A stretch of 64,000 nt of DNA from Euptelea pleiosperma (taxonomy: Eukaryota > Streptophyta > Magnoliopsida > Ranunculales > Eupteleaceae): assembly GCA_035048495.1 (NCBI GenBank), contig CM068547.1, positions 5,421,700 through 5,485,699 on the forward strand. The letters are read 5' to 3'. Below the pieces are notes generated by a model. The model had not been told where the DNA came from, made no database searches, and saw nothing but the letters and a program-made list of their open reading frames with translations. Within the stretch, counting starts at the first letter, position 1. Each line of letters opens with the position of its first letter. The position numbers and the translations under genes are program-made. This document shows positions 11,463 to 22,429 of the stretch, in pieces.

Positions 11463-12337
11463 GGCCCTACTTGGTTCACAGTAAATTGACTGCAATGCAC
11501 TCACTTGCCACAATTTTGGGATTGAAAGTGATTCGTTGGAGATGTGCAATGAACGCTGTGCAAGTTGACAAACCCTTGCAGAGTCCTTAATAAAATAGAT
11601 GCAAGGAAGTGCAGCCCAAAAACTACTGCAAGCAAGTGCATTGTGTTAGCTCAACATTTTCTTTTCAAAAACAACAACAACAACAACAATAATAATAATA
11701 ATAATAACAACAACAACCACAGTGATTATTTTTTATTATTATTATCTTTTTATTTTTTATTTATTTAATTTTTAGCTGTCTATTTTTCACATAGAAGTTG
11801 AATCAATAGCTGATTTTTAGTGAGAATGACCTCTTTGGCGAGGAGATCATCCTCACCAAAATTGAATCATTCCGATATTCATAGACTGGTTTAGAAGTCC
11901 AAGAATTATGGACTATCGTTATAACGGGAAAAATTGGAAAATAACATCAGTTATAACGAAAATAAAAGCTGTTATTTTTAAGTGTCTTAACAGTACATAA
12001 CGTAACGGGGGATGTCCGAATCCGTTATAACAGCCATTTTTTAAACCATGATTATAATGACAATAATTTAATTATAATTAATAATAATAATGAAATCGAC
12101 AATGGTAACAATAATAATTTTACTGTGCACTTTTTTTGTAAAATCAAGAAATAAAATAATCCATTGCATTCATTTGCAATGCACTACCAACCAATCAGCT
12201 AAACTTCATTTGCGTCTATTTACATGGCATGAACCAAACAATTGTGAGTGACTTACATTGCAAGTGATTGGAACACAATTCATTGTATTTGCACTAAACT
12301 ACAAAATGCACCCAATCGCAACGAACCAAGCAGAGCC
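11463..12337. mobile_element. Tourist-like (PIF/Harbinger) TIR element, copy 1
   Basis: Ends are GGCCCTACTTGGTTC and GAACCAAGCAGAGCC, inverted repeats of each other, with TTA on the right. Internally it is the reverse complement of the copy at 21011-22427, although the sequence to its right is the same in both places. It has taken nested insertions: a CAA/AAT microsatellite (11670-11720) and pieces of the palindromic MITE and the CCGTTATAACGG family (11780-12050). No transposase is present. Confidence 0.65.
11670..11720. repeat. CAA/AAT trinucleotide microsatellite
   Basis: Runs of ACA and ATA trinucleotides (CAACAACAACAATAATAATA and on). In one frame it reads as a poly-asparagine stretch, which is not a gene. 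Confidence 0.9.
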
Positions 12338-12339
12338 TT

Positions 12340-14270
12340 AATTTCAAACCTTAAGTCTAAAATTGAGACATTTAACTTTATGGGATATTCAGACCATTTT
12401 GTAACCATCTTATTCAGACCATTTTGTAACCATCTGAATTAATTTAATGATTGTTTTTAAGCTAGCCACCCTCCATTGTGTAAGACATTTTCACTGAATG
12501 TGGTAAGTGATGGAATCTTTAAAAAGATTCTAAGATTCTCTAAAAAGTAGCAAATATGACCTTGTATCAAAGCTTTCTCTATAAAAATAACTTAAATAAA
12601 TGTCCTAATACATATTTTAAAAATTCCAATATGCCCTTGTCTTAATTTTCATATGTAAAGATCTTTATCAAAGGATCTAAATTTACAAAAAAAAATAAGC
12701 ACTTAAGCTTTTAGCACTTAAATTAAGCACTTTAAGCCATGAGTGCTGAAATTAATTAAATTTTACTGAACACCGAAGAAAAGTTGTCTCAAGTCTTTAA
12801 TCTTCATCGAAGCAAGTAATTCTTTAGTCTTCAATTAATGGAAGCACTAAGTCTTTAGCCTTTATTCTACATCGAACCAAGTGAATCTTTAGTCTTTAGT
12901 AGTGGAAGCACATGATCTCTAGTCTTATTCAAGAGAACTTTTGCAAGTCTTTTTAGTCTTTAGTCATTAATCTTCGTCGAAGCTTGTAAGTTTTTAGCTC
13001 AGTCAAGAAAGTAATTATCTCGAAGTCTTAAGCCTTTAGTCCCCATTGGATCTACATAAATCTTTAGTCTTTAGTGGAAGCACATAAGTCTCTAGTCTTA
13101 GTCAAGAAAATTTTTGCTCGTCTTAAGTCTGTTTTCAAGTAGGTAAGTCTTTAGTGTCAGCCAAGAAAGCTATTTTAAGTCTTTTTCCAAGTAGGTAAGT
13201 CTTTAGTATCAGCGAAGAAAGTTAATATCTCAAGTATTTTGTCTTCCAAGAAGCTCACAGTCTTTAACCTTTCATGGAAGCACACCTTCCGTTGTTTAAT
13301 CATGACAGCAAAGGTAAGGTCACATTAATCAAGATCACATGTTGAAGTGGCGTCCACACCATGTTTAGGTGGGTCTACATCACTTTGGAATATCTCATTT
13401 TTTGTGAACCCTACATCAACATGTGGTCTTGATTACTACACCCACACCTTTATCAATCGCATAGTCCACATGAATATATCTATTCTACTATTTAAAGAGA
13501 GAGAAGGCCCTTCTTGCATTACAAAGAGAAGAAATCTCAAAATTGCCCTTACTTTGCCAAAAATGACCTATTATGTCTCTTTAATTTTTTTAAATCTCTT
13601 ACTTTTTTAGGGGTCTGTAGTCTTTACGTAATTTTTCTTTTTATTTTTAGTCTTTAGCAGTTGAAGTCAATTCGCATCAACTGCTCATCTGCCCTTCTGT
13701 CATCGCGTGAACTTGTCCCTCCTAAAAAAAATTTGGGGATGGAAATCCATCATCAACGTTGATGGCAGACTACAGTGTGCGTGCACCACGTGGCACTCTA
13801 TTAGAGGCCACTGACCATATAGAGGTTTGGACCATCTTTAGGTAGATGTACATAACAAAAATCAGCATGATTAGTGATTTCTAACCTTTGGATTTGAGTA
13901 TGCCAAATAATGCTCAAAATCCATGCTTAAAAATAAACCATGAGATATATTCTATAATTCAACCGATAGGAATTACTAATAATCGGGATGAATTTTGGTA
14001 TATGGATCCATCTAGAGATGGGTCAAGCATTCATATATATGGTTAGTGGTCTCTAAGAGTGTGCCACGTCACTCATAACATGGTCCACCATCAACGTGGA
14101 TGTTTCCAAAACAGAAAAACGAAAAAAAAAAAAAAAAAAAGTTAATTAAATGTACCGTATATATATACCCCATTACTAATGGTCACATGGTCCAATAGCC
14201 ATGGACGCTATCATGGTGCATGGTGGTTGAAATAATCGTTCATTCTCTTTTACACAGACAACCATGGTGG
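12340..14270. repeat. Duplicated 2-kb segment, copy 1 (pairs with 22430-24310)
   Basis: Nearly collinear with 22430-24310 at high identity. It contains one diverged unit of the 523-bp family with many AAGTCTTTAGTC words (12480-13300), a short TIR MITE at about 13335-13435 (CACATGTTGAAGT..CATCAACATGTG) and a foldback MITE. No gene is seen. The left end of the shared part is the Tourist-like element; the right end is at TTTTACACAGAC. Confidence 0.8.
13748..14103. mobile_element. Foldback MITE (CCACGTGGC family), copy in segment 1
   Basis: The two halves are inverted repeats: CACCACGTGGCACTCTATTA, CACTGACCATATAGAGG and ATCAGCATGATTAGTGATTT on the left answer the reverse of TTACTAATAATCGGGATGAA, GGGTCAAGCATTC and AGAGTGTGCCACGTCAC on the right. 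The same family recurs at 23811-24164, 53411-53811, 57451-57783 and 57856-58583. There is no coding capacity. Superfamily is uncertain. Confidence 0.65.
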
Positions 14271-15180
14271 TTGGTTATCTCTAGCCATTAGATTTTAGAT
14301 CTTTTTGAGGAAAATATCTTTTGTATGAATGATCTTAGCATAGCTGAACATATGGTCCATGTGAGAATTGTAATGCACTTTTTAGAAAACAATTAAGAAG
14401 CTTTCCCTTAAACTTTATGTAATTCTTGAAAAGTGTTTTTATATTTAGGTGGTTATATACCTGGGGGTGTAAACTTGGCCCACCGGCCTACCTCTTTGAA
14501 GCCCAGCCCAACCTCATTAGCTTGAAAATGGCCTGACGAGCTTGATATTTTACATTTATTATTATTATTATTTTTTTAATTGATCAGGCTGAGCCCGGTC
14601 CCCTACAGGCTAGACCCGGTCTAGGGGGGTAAAGGTCAAAACACGTTATGGATCCTATTTAGGTAAGTCACATTTTTTTTCTGAATAAGAGCTGGGTGAA
14701 CCATTAAAACCCGTCCGGGTCACCGGTGCTCGGCCTGGTCAAGCGGGTGACAAGAATTTGAATGGTTTTTAGTCAGATTGCAGGTTCAGCTTAAACTCAA
14801 CCCGGTTTTGTGATTGGTTCACTTCAACCAGCTGGTTCAGTCCGAATTTAATAAAATTGGTTGACACAGAATGATGATGAGTCTATTTTATGTTACTGTA
14901 CAGAATTAGGGGCTGTTTGAATTGTCATTTTTGCTCCAAAAGAAAAGTTCTTTTTTTGGAAGCTTTTCATACAACAAAATGTCTTTTTTTTTAATGGCAA
15001 CCCAAACTGCCCAAAGCTTATTAATCATGTGGTTAGGATCTAATGGCCTAATGGGTTGTTAAACTATGAGCAAAACAAGTGGTGCCTATAGATTGGACTA
15101 ATCCAATGATGGTTAACAGTTCAGTGGACTGATTTGATAGTGTGCATACTTCAAAATACACAATCTCAAGAAGGATACCT
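14104..15180. other. Repeat-rich spacer, later part shared with 29635-30190
   Basis: Holds a poly-A run (about 14125), a 'GGGGTGTAAACTTGGCCCACC' remnant (about 14463) typical of short TIR elements, and from 14635 a stretch collinear with 29635-30190. No gene is seen. Confidence 0.5.
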
Positions 15181-15660
15181 TTAGTTGGGGTAAGACATTT
15201 CCACTGTAAGTGATAGAATCTTTAAAAAGATTCTAAGATTCTCCAAAATATTCAATATGCCATTGTATTAAAGCTTTCTTTATAAGAAAAAAAGTACATA
15301 AATGTCCTAATTAATATTTTAAAATATCCAATATGCTCTTGTCTTAATTTTCGGACGTAATTAAATCCATGAGTACTGAAATTAAATTTAACCAAACACC
15401 GAAAAAAAGTCGTCTCAAGTCTTTAGTCTTAATGGAAGCGTATAAGCCTTTAGTCTTAGTCTTCATCGAACCACGTAAGTGTTTAGTTTTTAGTGGAAGC
15501 GTGTAAGTCTCTAGTATTAGTCGAGAAAATTTTTGCGCGGCTTAAATCTTTTGCGCCTCTTAATCTTTAGTCATCAGTCAAAAAAGCTATCTCAGCTCGT
15601 AGTCTTTAGCCTTTTGTGGAAGTACATAAGTTTTTAGTCTTAGTCTAGAAACCTTTCGTT
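15180..15660. repeat. Single diverged unit of the 523-bp repeat family
   Basis: Follows the unit order of the array at 30060-34310: GGGGTAAGACATTTCC, TGATAGAATCTTTAAAAAGA, AATATGC..TTGTATTAAAG, then AAGTCTTTAGTC words. It stands alone here. Confidence 0.65.
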
Positions 15661-15689
15661 GTCGTGACCGTAATATGGCGAGATCACAT

Positions 15690-15945
15690 TAATTAAGATC
15701 ACATGTTGAAGTGGGTCCACCTCAACAACATCATGTTGAGGTGGGGTTTACATCACTTTGGAATATCTCATTTTTAATACATGTGGACCCTACATCAACA
15801 TGTGATCTTCATCTTGATTAGTCTACCATCTCATTTTTAATACACGTGGACCCTACATCAACATGTGATCTTCATCTTGATTACTCTACCATCTCATTTT
15901 TAATACACGTGGACCCCTACATCAACATGTGATCTTGATTACTCC
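15690..15945. mobile_element. Short TIR MITE (TCACATGTTGA ends) with tandem tail
   Basis: Starts GATCACATGTTGAAGTGGGT and ends CATCAACATGTGATCTT, which are inverted repeats. The right part (CATCTCATTTTTAATACA.GTGGACCC) is repeated three times in a row. Related copies are near 13335, 23400, 34326 (reversed) and 34722. Confidence 0.55.
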
Positions 15946-16146
15946 ACCCACAACATTATCAATCGCATAGTCCACATAAATATATTAAGAGTAATAATTC
16001 AGAATGATAACCGTGGTATAATTGTCTCTACATGGTTCTCAATTTTGTGCAGTATGGCAAGTTGGTAACACTTCTCAAATGGGAAAATGATAGGAAAAAC
16101 TTTTTGGGGCCCTCTTGCCATAAATATTTGGCCCACCCCGTGGTGG

Positions 16147-16523
16147 TAGGGGTGTCAATTTTGCCCGTTTAACCGGAACCGAAAACACTGGTTCAACATT
16201 TTTTGGGAACCGATTAAAAAAGAACAAAATTGAAACCGAAACGTAAATAATGGTTCCGCTTCTGGGTAGTTTAATATGGAAATGAAACCGATAGGAACCG
16301 GAACCAAACTGATACGAACCGGAACCGATATCTAAATATAGTGTTAATATTCTCATATTATCAAGATTGGAACCAATATACCCAGAACCGACAAAAATTA
16401 AATAATCGGTTCCGGTTTCTGGATCCATCATTTTGAGAACCGTAACCATTAAGAACCGGAACGGTTAGTTCCGGTTCTGGACACCTTAGGAATCAAACCG
16501 GAACCAACCCGTTGACACCCCTA
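16147..16523. mobile_element. hAT-like MITE, copy 1
   Basis: TIRs TAGGGGTGTCAA and TTGACACCCCTA bound 377 bp dense in GGAACCGGAACC words. Flanks CGTGGTGG and CTTGGTGG form an 8-bp target duplication with one mismatch, as expected for hAT. The copy at 35104-35491 sits at the same site, so the insertion predates the segment duplication. Open frames across it are by-products of the repeat. Confidence 0.7.
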
Positions 16524-16816
16524 CTTGGTGGAACTGTACACCAAACACCAGGCTGATTGGCGTTTATTGCCATGGATATGAGTGTTTTTATGGGATGATT
16601 TACAGCGGTTGTATTCAACTATTTTTGGTTATCTCTAGCCATTAGATTTTAGCATTTTTTGAGGAAAATATCTTTTGCATGAATGATTCTAGCCGTTAGA
16701 TTCAAGCATGTATTGTAGGTTCTATATCCAACGACTAGAAATCACTAATAAAGTTATTTTTAGTATGTAGGTCCACCTAGGGATGGACCAAACATCCAGA
16801 CAATCAGTGGTCTGTA

Positions 16817-17238
16817 CCAAGGTTTAAAGGAGGCCGTTTTAACGGTTAAACGGACTGGGGGCGTTACCGTTTAAACGGCCGCTAAAACGGATTGAAACGG
16901 TCAGGGGCAAAAATGGAAAAAAATGGATTTTAACGGTTTTAACGGATTTTTACGGAAAAAAACGGAAAAAGTGGAGCTGAAATTCAAATTTTAAAATTTG
17001 AAAATTAAAAAAAAAATGGAATTTAACGGAATTAAACGGTTTTAATGGCCGTTTTTTTCACAAATTTTTTTAAAATTAAACAGCTGTTTAAACGATTTTA
17101 ACGCCCATTTAAACGATTTTAACGGCAGTTAAAACAAAAAAACGGCCATTTTTTTCAAAACTGATAAAACGGGTTTAAACGGGTTTAAACGGAAACGGGC
17201 TTGGGGCATTACCGTTTAAACGGCCGTTTTTAAAACCA
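16817..17238. mobile_element. MULE-like non-autonomous element with perfect 9-bp target duplication
   Basis: The 422-bp insert starts CCAAGGTTTAAAGGAGG and ends CCGTTTTTAAAACCA. TGGTCTGTA lies on both sides (16808-16816 and 17239-17247). The paralogous site 35776-35784 has a single TGGTCTGTA and no insert, which proves the ends. The interior is almost all TTTAACGG and CCGTTTAAAC palindromes. Nine-base duplications point to the Mutator superfamily; no transposase is present. Confidence 0.78.
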
Positions 17239-17243
17239 TGGTC

Positions 17244-18190
17244 TGTACGAGTGTGCCACACGTCCATCATCAAAGATGTATTCAAGGTCTGACTGAATCA
17301 ACTTTCATTGTAACAGATTTGAATGAGCTAAGAAGGTGAGTACGAGTTAGAATGGCACTGGGTTTGGGCTTCGTATATAGTCCGGTGTGCCAAACCTGGT
17401 ATGATTGTGAGACTTGTTAGAGAAATGGGGTGGACTTGGGCTGGGTTGGGCTTGGGCTACCTATATGTATCCTGGGTAGGATTTGGGCTGTGACCCAGCC
17501 CAAACCTCGTCCATCAATACCCTGATCGTAATACATAGTTGTGAAGTGCTTGAAACCATGGGTTCATAAACCGCCGATATAACAAAAATAATGGCCGTTA
17601 TAATGGATTCGGACCTCCCCGTTACTTTATGTACCGTTAAAACGTTCAAAAAATAACGGCCATTATTTTCATTACAACGGACTTTATTTTCCGTTATTTT
17701 TCCATTATAATGAAAATAACAACTGTTTTTTTCCTGAAAAATTTGTAGAAAAAAAATGACCATTATAACAAAAATAAAAGCCGTTATAACGGATTCGAAC
17801 CTCCCCCGTTACGTTATGTACCATTAAAAGGCTCAAAAAATAACGACCGTTATTTTTTGTTATTTTTTCTTTAAAACGAAAATAATGAATGTTATTTTCT
17901 GGAATTTTTTGTGAAAAAAAAAAACAACTGTTATATTCTGTTATTTTCCATTTTCTTCATTTTAAGTTCAAATTTTGAATTTTGAATTTCAGCACCATTT
18001 TTTCTGTTATTTTCTGTTTTTGCCCCTGAGCGCTACAATTTGTTACGATTGCTGTTATAATGGAAAAAACGGAAACATCCCCAGTCTGTTATACAGTTAT
18101 AAGAGTCATAATGGTAACATTAAGGGACCGTTATAACATTATTACACATGTAGAGGGCTTTAAAGTTTATAAAAAAGAATGGGCCCTCAC
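17244..18190. other. Spacer with tandem CCGTTATAACGG-family remnants
   Basis: 17250-17560 is collinear with 35785-36300. From 17564 to about 18135 there are two head-to-tail partial copies of the CCGTTATAACGG element, with counterparts at 36306-36692 and 37010-37235. No gene is seen. Confidence 0.55.
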
Positions 18191-20004
18191 AATTAACACA
18201 CCTCAGTCCACCCTCGAACATGCTCTAGCCTTGGTCTAACTCCGAACTAGGTCTGCGATTCGATCTAGCCCCAAACTAAATAAAATAATTGGTCTAACCC
18301 TAACCTTCTTCAACAGTCCGGTCTGTCCCCAAATTATGTCAATTCGGTCTCTCCCCGAATTACACACACTTGAACGAATCGAGTAATATATAGGAAACAA
18401 AGTGGTTTCTATAATCTCTAAGAACAAAGATATATAAATCATTTAGGTTCTTAGGAGATCAAGCTTGGAGAAGAAGGTATAAGGAAGCAAAACTCAAGTG
18501 ATAATAATCAATGGAAGTCTAAAGAGAACTAGGGTTTTTCTTAGCTTCTTGGGGCTCTAAAAGCTCTGGAAAGATTAGGTTTTCACCTAAAGTGGTACTA
18601 TATATATTAGAAGTCCTAATGTGTTTAGGTAAGTTGTATAGTTGAAATATCAAATATAACCATTTTTAAAAACTTCTTACGCGCGATCTGATCGGTCGGT
18701 CTAACCAAAAATGGTCTCCGATCTATAAAGAGGTTTTTGTACTTTTGAACTCCAATCAATACCTATTTGGCCGATGGATCGGTTAAGAAAAGTTTTACTT
18801 AGAAACGTCTCTCTTCATATATGACTTCACTAAAATTTAGCCATTGACTTTAGAGATGTTTTTAAGAGGTATCCAATCTCTCCAATGTTCTCTAAGTCAC
18901 TTTCCATTCCTATAGTGTGAATGAGTGAATTAAGCTTTAAGTCTTCTTATTCAACTTTTTGTTCTTCTAACAATCTTCTGGCATTCTAAAGCAATGCAAC
19001 CACAACATGCACTTTCTAGCGCACACAACTTCTAGTACATACTAGGATGGTGTACAACTTTGATCTTTGTCTTAACTTCTTAAGGGCTCTAAAGACTTTA
19101 GAGAGATTAAGTTTTTACCTAAAGAGGCCTTATATATATTAGAAGCAAGCCCTAGTGTGATTAGGAAAGTAGTGTAGTCAAAATAAGAAATGTAACAATT
19201 TTTTTTAAACTTTGTATGCATGGTCCGACCGATTTGTCACAAATCTGATCGATCGGTCTGACAAAAAATGGTCTCCGATCGATATAAAGACAAAAAAGTT
19301 TTTGACTTTTGAACTCTGATCGATACCGATCTATTTGATCGATTAGTCAAGGCAAGTTTTGCCCAAAAATACCTCTCCTCACATATGACTTTGCTACATA
19401 TCTATCATCAATGAGTTTAGAAATGTCGTTAAGAGATGTCGAATCTATCCAATGCTCTCTAAGCCACTTACTACTACTAAGTGTGATCTGTTGAAACTTT
19501 AAGTCTTTTGATTCAGCTTTCTGTTCTTGTGTAGTCTGTAGCTATGCAACCACAACACGCACTCTCTAACTCACACAACTAACTACCGCACACTAGGATG
19601 ATATACATCTTTGGTCTTTATCATACCGGATTAGCCAACTCTAAGAAACTTCAACCTCGCAATTTTTTTACAAGAAAGAGGGAGTGATATAAATGTTCTA
19701 ACTCATTGAAGATGATGGAACGATGGGCTAGTATAAATATTCAAAATAAAACCACAAAGTGGAAAAAGTGAGCTAATCGACAATAAAATAAGGCCTAATT
19801 GTTAAAAGTGCGAAAAACAATGGTATGTCACACACGACCCATTGTAAAGTAGTGGAGATGGTGAACATGGCTCGTAGGAATGGGAGTTGAAATTGGACTC
19901 AATATTGAATGATCCAACCTAAGAGATCTACCACAAAGATCAACCTAATCAAATCATCCTAATTTTTTCTCCTTCATAGCCATCCAAAAAATGTGTTAGA
20001 TTGG
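18190..20004. repeat. Block 2 flank, paralogous to 37240-40650 and to the 540-1430 region
   Basis: 18400-19050 matches 37240-37960, and 19290-20004 matches 540-1330 and 39890-40570. The start also resembles 63730-64000. It holds no gene. The piece GGCCTTATATATATTAGAAG at about 19125 is the empty site for the Helitron found in block 3. Confidence 0.75.
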
Positions 20005-20590
20005 TACCAGGTTTATCAAGAATACCTGAAGTGTTCTTTAGTGGAGTTGTGGACGCAAATGGATTGTGTGGCATGATCAAGCTTTCTGTTTGTCCTTCCA
20101 ACATTTGAACCACAACTTTCATTGAAGGGCGATCAATTGGGTACCATTGAATGCACCAAAGTGCCACAATTGTTAGTTTCTTTGCTATATCAGCGTCTCC
20201 ATCTGTATCTGCCTTGATTCCTAGCTCTTCTCCTTGATTCAAACGCTTATAAGCCCACTCTGGGAAGTACACTTGGCTAGTGTTCTGTACTGTAACATCG
20301 ATGTTCTTCCTCCCTCCAACCATGTCAAGCAACAACATCCCAAAACTATAAACATCTAATTTATACGACACATTTCCAAAGTTCCTAGAGAACACCTCGG
20401 GTGCAATGTATCCAATGGTACCTCTCGCAGCAAAATTGCTACTACGAAGACCAGGAAGCCTATGATTACACCTGCACACATTAAAATGATACAAATTACG
20501 AAACATAACACCCTAATAACATTGATGAAGGTCTAAATGGGTGATGGAAGCAAGCTCCACCTATAACCACTAGTACAGTAGTCGATCTAC
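20005..20590 (-). pseudogene. Gene A2, LRK10L pseudogene with internal and 3' deletions
   Basis: Minus strand. An exon 2 remnant lies at 20561-20590 (30 nt, 3 more than in A1). Exon 3 begins at about 20479 with the membrane segment (VIIGFLVFV) and jumps after some 40 nt to the kinase activation region (AARGTIGYIAPEVFSRNFGNV). About 0.63 kb is missing, covering the glycine loop, VAVK, HFD and DFG. The C-lobe to ILDKPG remains; the last codons and 3' flank are lost by a second deletion, which joins it directly to sequence that lies about 300 bp downstream of the A1 stop. No ectodomain exon is present. Non-functional. Confidence 0.88.
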
Positions 20591-21007
20591 CTGCCAAAAA
20601 GTAAAAGTTTAGAAAAATTAACACCAATATAAATATAGGCTCAATTTTAGAGTGTAATATGTTACGATATTCGTTCAAAAGTGCTATTTAAAGCAATTAT
20701 TTTTCTAGCGTTATCGCACTCTCCTACGTAAAACTGTTCTATTTATTCACTTTTCTATGTAAGAGTCTCTTCTGTTGTGTAGAACACATTTTTCTGGACG
20801 AAATGGTATATTCGCATGCTTTAAACACATTTTTGGAAGTCTAGATATAAGGCCGTTCTGTGTAAGTCTCATTACGTGCTTGTTTTATCGCATGAATGCA
20901 AATCGGACGATTCCTATGAACTGTGGACCCACAATCAACCACCAAACAAGAAAAATCCAAAAATGCGAAATACCGGTGCGTCCTATGAACTGTGGACCCA
21001 CAGAGCC
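20591..21007. other. Intergenic spacer upstream of A2
   Basis: No gene is seen. GTCCTATGAACTGTGGACCC appears twice (about 20910 and 20980), a local duplication. The TTA of the next element's target site closes the stretch. Confidence 0.4.
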
Positions 21008-21603
21008 TTAGGCCCTGCTTGGTTCGCTGTACTTGGGTCCATTTTGCACTTTAGTGCAAATACAATGAATTGTGTTCCAATCACTTGCAATGTAAGTCAC
21101 TCACAATTCTTTGGTTCACGCCATGTAAATAGATGCAAAAGAAGTTTAGCTGATTGGTTGGTAGTGCATTGCAAATGAATGCAATGGATTATTTTATTTT
21201 TGATTTTACAAAAAAAATGCACAATAAAATTATTATTGTAATATTATTTTTTATTTTTTGATAACGCAGGTGTCCCCACACACATTGGTGATGGGACTAG
21301 TCCTACGGTTGTGTGCGCTTACCCAAGCCTTCTCGTACACACAATACGATTTACGCAAGGGGGCCGTTTGAAAATTATAATTATAATTTTCAAAATTACG
21401 CAATGAGGAAGGTTTACCCAAGCCTTCTCGTACTAATAATTTGAAAATTTGAATTTCAGTGCAACTTTTTTTCATTTTTTCCCTTATTTTCTATTTTTGC
21501 CCCTGAGCATTAAAATTCGTTTTAACGGCCCTTATAACTGAAAAAATGATGACGCCCCAAGTCCGGTATTCCGTTACAGTGGCCCCTTTTAAACCTTGAT
21601 TAT

Positions 21604-21625
21604 AATTAATATTGTTATTACTTTA

Positions 21626-21684
<59 letters not shown>

Positions 21685-21687
21685 TTG

Positions 21688-21720
<33 letters not shown>

Positions 21721-21722
21721 TT
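21604..21722. repeat. ATT trinucleotide microsatellite
   Basis: More than 30 ATT units with one short interruption near 21680. The minus-strand poly-asparagine frame across it is not a gene. Confidence 0.92.
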
Positions 21723-21724
21723 GG

Positions 21725-22115
21725 AGGGGAAAGCTTGGGGTTAGGGGACCCCAACCAGCTATATCAAAAAGGGTCCGGGGACAACCACTTTTGATAACCA
21801 TTTTGGTGTACCCACATAGAAGATGAATCAATGGCTGATTTTGGGGAGGATGATCTCCTCACCATATAGATCACCCCCACAAAAAATCAGCACATTCTGA
21901 AATTTCTAACCCCCTCAAATGTGGTTTTCAAGTTACATGGTAAAAATAGACAGTCCATAATTTTTCTACTTCTAAACCAGTCTATGAATATCAGAATGAT
22001 TTGAATTTTTGTGAGGATGATCTCCTCACCATAGAGATCATCCTCACCAAAAATCAGTCATTGATTCATCTTCTATGAGGGTATGCCAAATAGTTGTCCC
22101 CCGATCCTGACGTTA
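21725..22115. mobile_element. Palindromic MITE (GATGATCTCCTCACC family)
   Basis: Two arms carry the same words in opposite orientation: GGTGTACCCACATAGAAGAT and its reverse near 22065-22085, with GATGATCTCCTCACCATA and GAGATCATCC in the middle of each arm. Related copies or fragments lie near 3000, 11780, 38010-38260 and 53830. Confidence 0.55.
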
Positions 22116-22429
22116 TCGAAAAATAGAAAACTAAAAAGTAAAGAAATAAAAATAAAAAGATAATAATAATAAAAAATAATGTCGGTTAAGTTGTTATTAT
22201 TATTGTTGTTGTTTTTCAGAAAAAAAAAATGTTGAGTTAACACAATGCACTTGCTTGCATCAGTTTATGGGCTGCACTTCCTTACATCTATTTTGTTAAG
22301 GAGTTTGCAAGTGCTTGTTAACTACTTGCACGGCAGTCATTTGCACTCCTCCAACCAATCACTTTCAATCCCAAAATTGTGGCAAGTGAGTGCATTGCAC
22401 TCAATTTGCTGTGAACCAAGCAGGGCCTT

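Larger units (their letters stand above)
21011..22427. mobile_element. Tourist-like (PIF/Harbinger) TIR element, copy 2, with nested inserts
   Basis: GGCCCTGCTTGGTTC and GAACCAAGCAGGGCC are near-perfect TIRs, flanked on both sides by TTA, the PIF/Harbinger target duplication. The core is inverted relative to copy 1. Nested inside are a CCGTTATAACGG-family piece (about 21480-21600), a long ATT microsatellite and a palindromic MITE (about 21725-22115). No transposase. Confidence 0.7.

Noticed and set aside
11565..11768. 67-aa poly-asparagine frame
   Set aside because: It is the translation of a CAA/AAT microsatellite inside a Tourist-like element.
17461..17763. 100-aa minus-strand frame
   Set aside because: It spans duplicated spacer and a CCGTTATAACGG-family remnant and has no protein character.
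21589..21831. 80-aa minus-strand poly-asparagine frame
   Set aside because: It is the translation of an ATT microsatellite plus adjoining MITE sequence.
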